A DNA stretch of 39,111 bases from Thecamonas trahens ATCC 50062 (lineage: Eukaryota; Apusozoa; Apusomonadida; Apusomonadidae): positions 518,305-557,415 of the forward strand of contig NW_013657669.1 in assembly GCF_000142905.1 (NCBI RefSeq). The letters run 5' to 3'. Within the stretch, counting starts at the first letter, position 1; each line of letters begins with the position of its first letter. This document shows, piece by piece, positions 1 through 7,884 of this stretch. The position numbers were made by a program, and so were the translations under genes. A model generated the notes under the pieces. It was not told the DNA's origin. It was given only the letters and a program-made list of their open reading frames with translations, and made no database searches.

Positions 1-42
1 AAGGGCAAGCGCGAGCACCACAAGGAGAAGGGTGCGCGGTGA
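1..42 (+). CDS. 3' end of a Lys/Arg-rich protein (partial)
   Basis: Frame 1 is open from the window edge to a TGA at 40-42 and encodes 13 residues, KGKREHHKEKGAR. A basic, lysine-rich C-terminal tail is typical of proteins in this window, and codon third positions are mostly G/C as in the neighbours. The body of the gene lies outside the window, so its function cannot be told. Confidence 0.45.
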   Translation, partial: KGKREHHKEKGAR

Positions 43-520
43 GATGGAAATCTTCATTATTGCCTATGGGTATGGGCATTGGCATGGAGGTGGACAAAGC
101 CCAAAAGAATTCAGAAGCCGTTGGCGAAGGAGATGCGGAGTGAGTGGGAGTGCCCGACACCGAAAAAAAAGGGCTAAGAAAAGCGGGCAAGGCGACCAGC
201 TGCAATATGGGAAGGCGAAAAAACGGCCTGGTACAATCAGCTTTCCACCTCCGTTTCCACGGCTAGCCCGCAACGATATGTGTGCAGAAAAGCTCCTCGG
301 AGCGGGGATGCTGCATGTGCTGTGTGGTCTGATGATGAGCAACTTGTATTCGCGTTGGGGGGCCTTGACTGAGGGCCGGAGACGCAGGGCAGGGAGAGGA
401 GGGGAGGGGGGGGAGGGAGGGAAGAACGCACGCGTAATGAAGAGCGAGTCGAATGCCGTTTCTTCCCGCACGCGCCGTTGCAAAGCGTGTGACCTGTTTT
501 TCGTGTGCAAACGCACGAAA
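43..520. other. Intergenic, between two convergent 3' ends
   Basis: This stretch lies between the end of the left partial gene and the stop codon of the KdsB gene on the minus strand. It holds A-rich patches (about 161-180 and 218-226) and a G-rich tract near 398-422. Reading frames across it are short, or are antisense extensions with poor composition. I see no gene or RNA here. Confidence 0.5.
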
Positions 521-1549
521 TCAGGAGGTGATGCTTGCGGGTGCTGGTCCTCCGCTGGTCGCCGGTTGGTTGCGGGACGCGAGCCATGAGCGGGCACGGT
601 GGAGGTCGTCAGGGGTGTCGATGGCGATGGGAGGCCAGGGAAAGAGCGTGTTGGGCGGAGTGGTGGTGACGACGTGGATGTGGAGGCCGAGATAGAGGGC
701 GCGGAGCTGCTCGAGCATCTCGCGCTGCTCGATCCAGGGCCGCGGCGCGGCGACAAAGGCGTCAAGCGCAGGCAGAGTGTAGCCATAGATGCCGAGGTGG
801 GCGAGAAATGGCGGCGGGGAAGGGTGCGAAGCAGTGTCGGCGTGCGGCGCGGCGGCCGGGAGCGCAGCGCGGGAAAAGTATAGCGCACGCGAGGCGTGGT
901 CGACGACGACCGAGACCATGTCAAGATCCGGAGGCGCAATACCATCTGGCAGCTCGACGGCGGCGGTGACAATGTCGGGCGCCGAGGCGTGCGAGTGCGC
1001 GGTAGCGGCGGCGGCGGCGCGGAGCTCGGCAGCGAGGGCGTCAATGAGGTGCGGATCGACAAACGGCTCATCGCCCTGCAGGTTGACGACGCCCGCAAGC
1101 GAGCGAACCGACGGATGGCGCGAGGCATGGAGCTGGCGTAGGGCGTGATGGACTCGATCCGAGCCCGTGGGCAAGTCAGCCGGGGTGAGGACAGCATGCG
1201 CGCCAGCAGCGTCGGCCGCGGCCGCGATGTCGGGCGAGTCGGTTGCCACAATGACGTCGTCGAGCTCACCGGCGTCCATGGCCGCCGAGACAACCGCATC
1301 GATGACCGTCCATTTTGTCTCCAGATCAGGCGTCAAATTCGCCAACGGCTTGTTTGGAAGCCGGGTTGAGCCGGCGCGCGCGGGAATGACCGCTACCACT
1401 CGAAGAGCTGCCGCCAGAGCCGACGAAGCTGACGACTCGGTTTCGTGCAAGGGTGCGTGCGAGGTTGCGCGCGAGACGGTGGCGGTGGTGAACGCCCGCG
1501 CGAGGCTCCGCATCACCGCAGCGGTGTACACGCTCGCGCTTATGTTCAT
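521..1549 (-). CDS. kdsB: 3-deoxy-manno-octulosonate cytidylyltransferase (CMP-KDO synthetase), probably mitochondrial
   Basis: Activates KDO with CTP to CMP-KDO. The 342-residue product carries the family motifs in order: IPARAGSTRLPNKPL (about 55-69, nucleotide-binding loop), TDSPDI (103-108), GSDRV (129-133), NLQGDEPF (156-163, with the Mg-binding Asp), HLGIYGY, EQREMLEQLR and IDTPDDL (second metal Asp). Bacterial enzymes are about 250 residues; the excess is a 50-residue leader plus low-complexity Ala/His inserts. The leader is rich in Ala, Ser, Thr and Arg with few acids, like a mitochondrial targeting peptide, and plant CMP-KDO synthetase is mitochondrial. I chose the ATG at 1549; the next, at 1513 (Met13), gives an even cleaner leader. 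Upstream in-frame Mets sit in Pro-rich sequence that looks non-coding. All key catalytic residues appear intact. Confidence 0.88.
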   Translation of the reverse strand: MNISASVYTAAVMRSLARAFTTATVSRATSHAPLHETESSASSALAAALRVVAVIPARAGSTRLPNKPLANLTPDLETKWTVIDAVVSAAMDAGELDDVIVATDSPDIAAAADAAGAHAVLTPADLPTGSDRVHHALRQLHASRHPSVRSLAGVVNLQGDEPFVDPHLIDALAAELRAAAAATAHSHASAPDIVTAAVELPDGIAPPDLDMVSVVVDHASRALYFSRAALPAAAPHADTASHPSPPPFLAHLGIYGYTLPALDAFVAAPRPWIEQREMLEQLRALYLGLHIHVVTTTPPNTLFPWPPIAIDTPDDLHRARSWLASRNQPATSGGPAPASITS

Positions 1550-1900
1550 GCTTGCGTGGAAGGCTATGGCAGGGAGGGGGTTGGGTGGGGTTGGGTGGGG
1601 GTGGGTGAGGTGCGGCGAGTGGCCGACACACATCCGACGTGGTGGTTCGCGCGGCGAGCAGGCAAGAGGTGCGCACGCGGAAGTGAGTGGGGGAGGAGGG
1701 GGGAAGGGGAGGGGGGATCGATAGTTCATTGCGAGCAGGTGCGACAGGCGACAGGCGCAGGCAGGCGAGGGGCAACAAACGAGGGCGGTCCGAGCAGATA
1801 CGCATTCGTCAGCTCGAGCAGCACCGGGAGGGAGACGGGGGGACAGAGAGCGGGGCATAGGTTGTGGAGTGGTAGGGTGATGGGGTGGTTGGAAGGGTGG
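1550..1900. other. Spacer between centrin 3' end and KdsB 5' end
   Basis: Presumed promoter and 5' UTR of the KdsB gene and 3' UTR of centrin, both on the minus strand. It contains G-rich runs on the plus strand (about 1572-1612 and 1686-1717), so the KdsB transcript would begin in C-rich sequence. No separate gene is supported. Confidence 0.45.
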
Positions 1901-2650
1901 TTACAGGTTGAGGTCGTCGTCGGGAAGCATGATGGCGCAGAACTCCGACTCGGAGATCATGCCGTCCTGGTCGCGATCAAACTCATCGATCATGGCCTGC
2001 AGCTCCTCGTCGGTCATGTGCTCGCCGAGCTCCTTGGCAATGCGGCGCATGTTCTTGAGCGAGATAAAGCCGGTCTGGTCCTCGTCAAAGAGGCGGAAGG
2101 CCTTGCGGATCTCGTCCAGCGGATCGCGCTCAGAGATCTTGACAGCCATGACGCCCTTGAACTCGGAAAAGTCGATGGTCCCGGCCTCGTCTTTGTCCAG
2201 GTCCTGCAGAATGCGGAGAACCTCCTCCTTGCGCACATCAAAGCCGAGTGCCCGCATAGCGACCTTGAGCTCGTGGTAGTCGATGCGCCCGTCCTTGTCC
2301 GTGTCGAACAGCTCAAAGGCCTCCTTCACCTCCTGCAGCTGTTCGTCATTGAGCTCCGGCCGTCGCCGCCGTGCCTTGCGCGGAGAGAAGCCAAAGTCAG
2401 ATCGAAGAGACACTACATCATACTCAGATGTGAGAGGGACAGGGGGGACAGAGGGGACAGAGGGGACAGAGGGGGAGGGGGGAAGGAGGAGGGGCGGCTC
2501 TGCTGCAGGTCGTTTTTTGGCGCGCACTGGCAGTCGTTGGGGGGGGAGAGGATAGAACAGCGGGGCAAGAGGGGGTACGGTGGGGGGTGGGGTGGGGAGA
2601 GGGTGGTTAAGGTTGGGGCGGTGGTACGGGGAGTGGGGGTGGTGCGTACT
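1901..2650 (-). CDS. Centrin (caltractin), two exons with a split start codon
   Basis: EF-hand calcium protein of basal bodies and centrioles. Four EF-hands are visible in exon 2 (1901-2412). Loop 1 [12 protein letters not shown] is canonical; loops 2 ([12 protein letters not shown]) and 3 ([12 protein letters not shown]) are more degenerate; loop 4 [12 protein letters not shown] is canonical. The basic N-terminus [12 protein letters not shown] leads into EAFELFDTD, as in centrins. Exon 2 has no in-frame ATG upstream of the first EF-hand. A TAG acceptor at 2413-2415 followed by TG, together with an A at 2650 directly before a GTACGC donor, gives a start codon split A|TG over a 237-nt intron (2413-2649). 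The resulting protein is 170 residues and begins MSLRSDFGF; Chlamydomonas centrin is 169. The family call is very secure. The exon 1 boundary is inferred. Confidence 0.9.
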   Translation of the reverse strand, partial: STHHPHSPYHRPNLNHPLPTPPPTVPPLAPLFYPLPPQRLPVRAKKRPAAEPPLLLPPSPSVPSVPSVPPVPLTSEYDVVSLRSDFGFSPRKARRRRPELNDEQLQEVKEAFELFDTDKDGRIDYHELKVAMRALGFDVRKEEVLRILQDLDKDEAGTIDFSEFKGVMAVKISERDPLDEIRKAFRLFDEDQTGFISLKNMRRIAKELGEHMTDEELQAMIDEFDRDQDGMISESEFCAIMLPDDDLNL

Positions 2651-2925
2651 ATGTAGAGAGGTGGGTGGGTGGTAAAGGTGGAGAGGAGGAGGGTGACGGT
2701 GGAGTGTGGAAGGTGACGGTGGCGCTGGCGGTGGGTTGGGCGGTGGGTCGGGCGATGGGCCGCGGCGGGGTCCAGGGTGGTCGGCCGGCTCGACGAGTGA
2801 TGGCCGGCCGACAGCCACTCGGCGGAAGTCCACAGCCACAGCCACCGTCACAGCCACAGCCACAGCCAACTCGTGTTACCCACGCCGCTCTCCTTCCCCC
2901 CCCCCCTTCTTCACCGCATGCGACA
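2651..2925. promoter_or_regulatory. Divergent promoter region, centrin / pseudophosphatase
   Basis: The centrin gene reads left and the phosphatase-like gene reads right from this 275-bp stretch. It holds a CACAGC-type repeat (about 2831-2868) and a C-rich tract (2897-2906) just before the phosphatase ATG. No TATA box is evident. Confidence 0.35.
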
Positions 2926-3864
2926 ATGAGCCGGGCCCAGTTCTCTGACAACGAGCTGGACGAGCTGCTGGCAGGTGTTCGCGAGGGGAAGCAGCTGCAT
3001 GTCGACGTGCTGTCGGCGGCGGCCGGGGCGCTGGAGGCAAAGATGATCGCTGTGGCCAACGTGGTGGACATCGCCCCACCTGTGGCGGTCGTCGGCGATG
3101 TACACGGCTCGGTTTCAGCGCTCCGCGAAGTCTTTGCGGTGGCAGGCCCGCTTCCGGATATCTCGTACGTCTTTCTCGGCGCGTACGTCAACCGCGGGCC
3201 GGCGTCGGTGGCGGTCATGGCCGAGCTCATCCTCTGTGCGCTCCGATGGCCGGCACGATGTACGCTCCTGCGGTCTGGCCATGAGACCCGGGCTGCGGCT
3301 GAGCTGTACGGCCTGCGCGACGAGTGCATGGACCTCTACGGCGACGAGGGGCCGTATGAGGCTCTGCTCGGCGTGTTTAACGTTCTGCCCATCGCCGCCA
3401 CCCTCGGCTCGGTCCTCGTCCTCCACGGTGGCCTCTCGCCATCGATCGAGTCGCTGGACCAGCTCGCGGCGCTCGACCGATTTATGGAGATTCCACCCGA
3501 GGGCGCCCTCACCGACCTCATGTGGTCGATGCCGGCGAGCCGGGAGCCGAGCGACGCCGCGTTCTCGCTCTCGCCGCGCGGGCTCGGATACACCTACTCA
3601 GAGGCTGCGCTCGACACGTTCCTGGCGGCAAACAGCCTCACGACGGTCATCACCGGCAACTCACTTGTCCACCTCGGCTTTGCCGAGATCTTCCCCTCCA
3701 AGCTCTACACCGTCTGGTCGGTGCCCAACTACCTCGGCAGGTGTGGCAACCTTGGCGCCGTGGTCCACGTCCTTGCACCGGGCGCCTTTGTGCCCATCGC
3801 CTTTCCGGCGCCGTCGCACCATGAGCCGTGGCCTGTCGCGCGCGACCTACACATCTTTGAGTGA
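2926..3864 (+). CDS. PP2A-like serine/threonine phosphatase, probable pseudophosphatase
   Basis: 312 residues, almost exactly PP2A catalytic-subunit length (309). Kept: GDVHG (57-61), HGG (167-169, the metal-ligand His), the LRSGHE His119, and VPNYLGRCGN (the SAPNYCxRxGN motif). Lost: GDYVDRG reads GAYVNRG (85-91), so the bridging-metal Asp is Ala86 and the second Asp is Asn89. RGNHE reads RSGHE (116-120), so the metal Asn is Gly118. The RAHQ metal His is Asn245 (TGNS). The PP2A tail TPDYFL is absent; the protein ends DLHIFE. Three of the six metal ligands are therefore missing and catalysis by the usual two-metal mechanism is unlikely, while the fold seems intact. A binding or regulatory role is inferred. 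The start is the ATG at 2926, which fits the family N-terminus; the open frame upstream is non-ATG and low complexity. Confidence 0.88.
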   Translation: MSRAQFSDNELDELLAGVREGKQLHVDVLSAAAGALEAKMIAVANVVDIAPPVAVVGDVHGSVSALREVFAVAGPLPDISYVFLGAYVNRGPASVAVMAELILCALRWPARCTLLRSGHETRAAAELYGLRDECMDLYGDEGPYEALLGVFNVLPIAATLGSVLVLHGGLSPSIESLDQLAALDRFMEIPPEGALTDLMWSMPASREPSDAAFSLSPRGLGYTYSEAALDTFLAANSLTTVITGNSLVHLGFAEIFPSKLYTVWSVPNYLGRCGNLGAVVHVLAPGAFVPIAFPAPSHHEPWPVARDLHIFE

Positions 3865-3920
3865 GCCCTTCACGGCACAGAGTGGCCGCGCCCTCGTTTA
3901 CACGACCGTATCCTGGCCGG

Positions 3921-4715
3921 CTACAACTCGCCAATCCGCTCGCCGTCCTCTGTAAAGTGGTTCTGGTACCATGCCGCTGTGTAGCGCGCCTGCGAGGCGC
4001 CGAGCGCATCTTCAAAGCCTGCCACAAACTTGGTGCAGCCCGCGATGCGGCCACGGGTCGGTGCCGGCGGGCGCGGTGCGTCGTCGATGTGGTCATCGCC
4101 GTCGGGCAGGCCACGAGCCCGGCGCTCGGCCTTGAGCTTCTCGATCAGTGCATGCCGCTCGGCACGCTCACGCGCCCGCTTCGCCGCCACCGCCTCGCGC
4201 TTGACCTCGGCCGGGCTCTTCGCCTGCGTCGCCGAGTGCGAGTGGTCAAACTGCCAGCGGGCGTACTCGGCCGTGGCGATGGATACCGTGTCGCGAAGGC
4301 CCGGTTTGAACCCGGTGTAGCCCTCCACCCGGCCCTCTAGATGCCGCAGGACCCGCAGCCGCGCGGCCTCGGCAGCCTCGTCACTTGTAGCCGTCTCGCC
4401 CCTGCCTTTGACCTTGCCCAGCGGGCCAAAGTGCATCTGCTCCAGATTGGTGTACGGCCGGACGGCAAGCTCGGTGGCCCTCGACGCCCGTGCAGCATTG
4501 GCATACGCCACGGTCGCCGTGTTCACCCCCTCTTCAGCAGGATCAGCAAGATCCAACGCAGCGTGGACGGGATGCCGATACAGCGCCGTCGCCGTCATCA
4601 GCTGCGCCTCGTGCTCGGCCTCGGACAGCGTGGCGTATGGCCGGTATGCAGTCGATGTATCGTCGCCATTGCCCCCAGCCTCCTCAACAACTCCCTCCCC
4701 AAGTGTCAGCGGCAT
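3921..4715 (-). CDS. Conserved-looking repeat protein, possibly a ciliary microtubule-associated (CIMIP2/FAM166-like) protein
   Basis: 264 residues with a clean ATG at 4715 and TAG at 3921. Two related segments stand out: GRVEGYTGFKPGLRD followed by TAEYARW, and GRIAGCTKFVAGFED followed by ARYTAAW. They are separated by a basic helical stretch rich in Ala/Arg/Glu/Lys (about 165-205), likely a coiled coil. Two further YRPY/VRPY motifs lie in the N-terminal half. The GYTGFxP pattern resembles the PGYTGFxP repeats of FAM166/CIMIP2 microtubule inner proteins, but identity is low and this is an inference. It converges on the pseudophosphatase with 56 bp between the stops. No membrane segment or signal peptide is seen. 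Confidence 0.7.
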   Translation of the reverse strand: MPLTLGEGVVEEAGGNGDDTSTAYRPYATLSEAEHEAQLMTATALYRHPVHAALDLADPAEEGVNTATVAYANAARASRATELAVRPYTNLEQMHFGPLGKVKGRGETATSDEAAEAARLRVLRHLEGRVEGYTGFKPGLRDTVSIATAEYARWQFDHSHSATQAKSPAEVKREAVAAKRARERAERHALIEKLKAERRARGLPDGDDHIDDAPRPPAPTRGRIAGCTKFVAGFEDALGASQARYTAAWYQNHFTEDGERIGEL

Positions 4716-6036
4716 GCCTCTCTACACAACTGGGTGGCACACACAGAGTGAGTGCGGTGTGCTGGCGTGTCCGCGGTGGCTAACGGCCGCTGGCCGATAG
4801 CCCGACCAACCGCCACTCCGCGAGCCTCATCGTCAACCAGCCAGCCAGCCCAATCGCCAGTCAGTATGTCAGCACGACTGAATGACGCTCAGCTAAAATG
4901 GGTGTCCTTTCCTGTGCGCGATCGCTGTTTCGGTGTGTGGATCGCCGGAAACATCGTGGCCGGGACGGCTCCGTCTGCTCCCTCCCGCAGCTACTCCCTC
5001 CCGCAGCTACGAAATCGAGCTGCTCGGACTCGTGTCGCCCGTCCTACAGCAAGCTACACAAGCGATCGAGTCACATTGTCTTCTTGCGACTCTTACTTTC
5101 GGGCGATGATGGTGCAGCGTGGAAAGGTCGCCCTGTGTTTACTATGTCACCGCATCTGCATGGACGATTTGTGCACGCTTGATCACCGAACATGCAGCTC
5201 AGTTGCGGATCAGTTCCGACCAGGGGCGATGGCTTGTTTAGAGCTGCCAAATCCATGCCATCACGCGTAAAGATAAACTAATGGGGTGCAGACTGGATAC
5301 TAGCTGGAATCAGGCTCGTGAATGAGCGCATCGAGCGCGCATAGCAGTGTCGGAGAGCGGACGCGATCGATCGCGATCGCGACCCTTTGTCGAGCATCTT
5401 GTTCGAGCCCGCATGCGCTAGTGGCTTTGATCGCGACTCTGTGCAGCTCGCCTCTGCTGCCTACATGCTTTACCACTCGTTCCCACTGTTTAATATCCCC
5501 CTATCAGGTCCATGGCTGCGACGATGGATCCGACGATGGATCCTTCGAGCTGGGACGATAACATCTCGAGTGATTAGTCGATGTAAGCAAGGCACGCGCG
5601 TGCGCACGCGTGCAGTTCTTTTGGCAGCCTCCTGCCAGCACCTACTCTGGGCACTACTGTACCCACCCACCGCCAATCACTGCCTTACCTCCACCTCTAC
5701 TCCAGTAGTACACCTTGTACTATCCTGTACCCAAGAAGCGACCTTCTGCATCCCCCGATATCGCCATCCCCCGCCTCTACACGACCCAGCCGTCGTTGAC
5801 CTCCCCCTCCTCCCCTCCCCCTTCCCCCTCCGCCCCTCCCCCCTTTCGCGCTCCTCCCTTCCATCACCTCCCATCCCCTACACCATCCCCCCCCCCCCCC
5901 CTCCCCCCCTCCCCCCCTCCTCATACCCGCAACTCCTCCCAACCTCGAGATCAAGCCCATCCCCCACCCCCCCTAGCACTTGCAACGATCCAGCCACACC
6001 CCTCCACCTTGTCACGCAGACACCTCTCCCATTCCC
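4716..6036. other. Long intergenic region between divergent genes
   Basis: No gene is supported here. Frames are open in places (for example 4752-5270 and 5387-6289 on the plus strand) but lack protein-like composition. Contents: a 16-bp perfect tandem pair (4979-4994, 4995-5010); GC-palindromic sequence around 5350-5370 built from CGATCG units; a 12-bp tandem GACGATGGATCC (about 5520-5545); and a strong pyrimidine tract (about 5780-5935), which is probably promoter or 5' UTR of the gene starting at 6037. Base composition is lower in G+C from 5030 to 5500 than in the genes. A non-coding RNA gene could be hidden here; I cannot recognise one. Confidence 0.4.
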
Positions 6037-7866
6037 ATGCTCACACTCCCTAAAGCGAGCAAGAGGCCACAGGGATGGGCAAGTGGTGACGAGTCGTACG
6101 AGTACGAGTCGGACAATGTCGGTGGAGGTGGTAGCTCAAACTCGGCTTCGGCTTCGGCTTCGGCTTCGGCTTCGGCCTCGTCTTGGTCAAACGTCTCGGC
6201 TCCAGTCTCTCGGCCAGATGATGGTGGTGGTGGTGGTGGCTCTGCTGGCCCGGGTACTCTGGTCAGAGCGGAAACATCATCAACATTGATCAATGAGTGG
6301 CAGCAGAGCAGCCAGCCGTCATCGTCACAGCCGATGGCCCGTGCTGGCGCGCGGAGTGTGGCTCGGCGGAGGATGGCCAAGGCCAAGGGAAAGGAGGCCC
6401 GATCCATTTCATCCGAGTTGGATGCAGACTCGTTGGACGACGAGCTCGAACGTCGTAAGGCGTTCAATCTGGCGAGATTTGAATCGCTGATGGGCGAGAG
6501 GAGAAGGAGGGACTCGGGCACGTGGATTCTCGACTCGGACTCGGATTGGGGCTCGTCGTTTGGGGACGACGAGGACGAGGCTGCCGAGCTTGAGGCCGAG
6601 ATGATGCGAAGGCTGGAGCCTGGCGGTGCGGCGTCGCCGAGCATGCTTGCAACCTCGCCGGCCGCCTTTGCGCTCCGCCGCAACCGTCGCGGCTCGGTCG
6701 ACTCGCTCTCGGGCTGGCTCGATGGCCCGGGCGATGAGAAGACCGTCCTGCTGGGCGATGTTGGGCCCGGGCCGGCAGCGGCGGTGGCAGCGGAATCTGC
6801 GGAGCAGGGCATGGGCGGCAAGGCCAGCGAGACCAGCGACAGCGGAAGCTCCAAGGGCAAGGGCAAGGGCAAGGGCAAGGGCAAGGGCAAGGGCAAGGGC
6901 AAGAAGAAGCGCAAGAGCGGTATGTTCCGCGGTATGCGCAAGTCGCGGTCGCAGGCGATGAACCCGGCGGCGATTCGGGCCATGATGGAAGCCGAGGCTA
7001 TGGACCCGCTGTCGGGCCTCGAGTCGGACGACCAGCCGCCGCGGTACGAGGACATCGGGGAGTCGGGCGTCGACGGCAGTGCCGGAGCGTCGGACGGGCG
7101 GCGCGGGCTGTCAAAGGCTGTCTCGTCGCGGAATGTGCTCGCGGGTGCGGGTAAGGGCGGACTTGGGGCGGCACTCCCGCCGCATCTGCGCCCACGGATG
7201 CGGAGCCGGCGCAAGTCGATTGTGCCCGCCTTTGCCTGGGTCCCGTGTAAGGAGCTTCTGGCATCGGGCGTCGAGCGCGACGTGGAGATTGAGTTTGACG
7301 AGATCTCGGTCATGGTGTACTCGCGCGACCCCAATTTTGTGGAGGCGCGCCGGCTTTTGCAGATGCACAAGTACCGACAGATCACGTGCTTCCTCATCAA
7401 CGAGTCCAAGAAGCAGTTTATGTATCTCGTCCGCAAAAAGTCTGGCCGCGAGACCATGTACACCTATGTCACTGCCCAGGCCAAACGGCTGCACACCCAG
7501 GCCATGGCCAAGGTCGAGGAGATTGCAGGCATCATCCTTGCGGCGCGCAAGGCCAAGAAGAAGAAGGCCAAGGCCAAGGCCAAGGCTGAGCGCGTTGCTG
7601 CGCGGGCCGCCGCCGCCGCTCGGGCCGCGGCTTCGCGGCCCGAGCCGATCCGGCCGAAGGGAGGCGTGCCTCCGTCGCCGAGCGGGCGGCGCCGCAAGCG
7701 CCGCTCGCACAAGCACCGCTCGCCCAAGCGCTCGGTCTCATCGGGCGGGACGCCAACGCCGATGCCCGAGCTCGGCGTGACGCCCAAGCTCCAGCCGCCG
7801 CCGTCGCCGAGTGGGCGGCGGGTCAAGGTTAAGAAGCGCAAGCGGAAGGCCAAGAACCAGAGCTGA
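6037..7866 (+). CDS. Unknown basic protein with a possible PH/PTB-like region and KGK repeats
   Basis: 609 residues; not recognised. The N-terminal third is Ser/Gly/acid-rich, with an [11 protein letters not shown] run and several DSDSD patches. At about 273-289 there is a perfect hexanucleotide repeat (AAGGGC, 6853-6900) coding for KGKGKG. Residues about 398-500 are the only globular part: alternating hydrophobic strands (VEIEFDEISVMVYS, RQITCFLINES, KQFMYLVRKKS) followed by a long helix (KRLHTQAMAKVEEIAGI). This strand-strand-helix order resembles a PH/PTB fold, but that is inference. The C-terminus is very basic (KAKAKAKAERVA; two SPSGRR motifs) and looks nuclear or nucleic-acid binding. 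The ATG at 6037 is the first in frame. It converges with the RPxTA gene, 18 bp away. Confidence 0.75.
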   Translation: MLTLPKASKRPQGWASGDESYEYESDNVGGGGSSNSASASASASASASSWSNVSAPVSRPDDGGGGGGSAGPGTLVRAETSSTLINEWQQSSQPSSSQPMARAGARSVARRRMAKAKGKEARSISSELDADSLDDELERRKAFNLARFESLMGERRRRDSGTWILDSDSDWGSSFGDDEDEAAELEAEMMRRLEPGGAASPSMLATSPAAFALRRNRRGSVDSLSGWLDGPGDEKTVLLGDVGPGPAAAVAAESAEQGMGGKASETSDSGSSKGKGKGKGKGKGKGKGKKKRKSGMFRGMRKSRSQAMNPAAIRAMMEAEAMDPLSGLESDDQPPRYEDIGESGVDGSAGASDGRRGLSKAVSSRNVLAGAGKGGLGAALPPHLRPRMRSRRKSIVPAFAWVPCKELLASGVERDVEIEFDEISVMVYSRDPNFVEARRLLQMHKYRQITCFLINESKKQFMYLVRKKSGRETMYTYVTAQAKRLHTQAMAKVEEIAGIILAARKAKKKKAKAKAKAERVAARAAAAARAAASRPEPIRPKGGVPPSPSGRRRKRRSHKHRSPKRSVSSGGTPTPMPELGVTPKLQPPPSPSGRRVKVKKRKRKAKNQS

Positions 7867-7884
7867 GGCTGAGGGGAAGACGTG

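Noticed and set aside
64-1299. 411-codon minus-strand ORF overlapping KdsB
   Set aside because: Shadow in another frame of the KdsB gene; Arg/Pro/Ser-rich, with no motif.
4303-4313. GGTTTGAACCC, resembling a tRNA T-loop
   Set aside because: It lies inside the CIMIP2-like coding sequence and no acceptor stem, D-arm or anticodon arm can be formed around it.
5387-6289. 300-codon plus-strand ORF
   Set aside because: Pro-rich translation of a pyrimidine tract that then overlaps the 6037 gene in the wrong frame.
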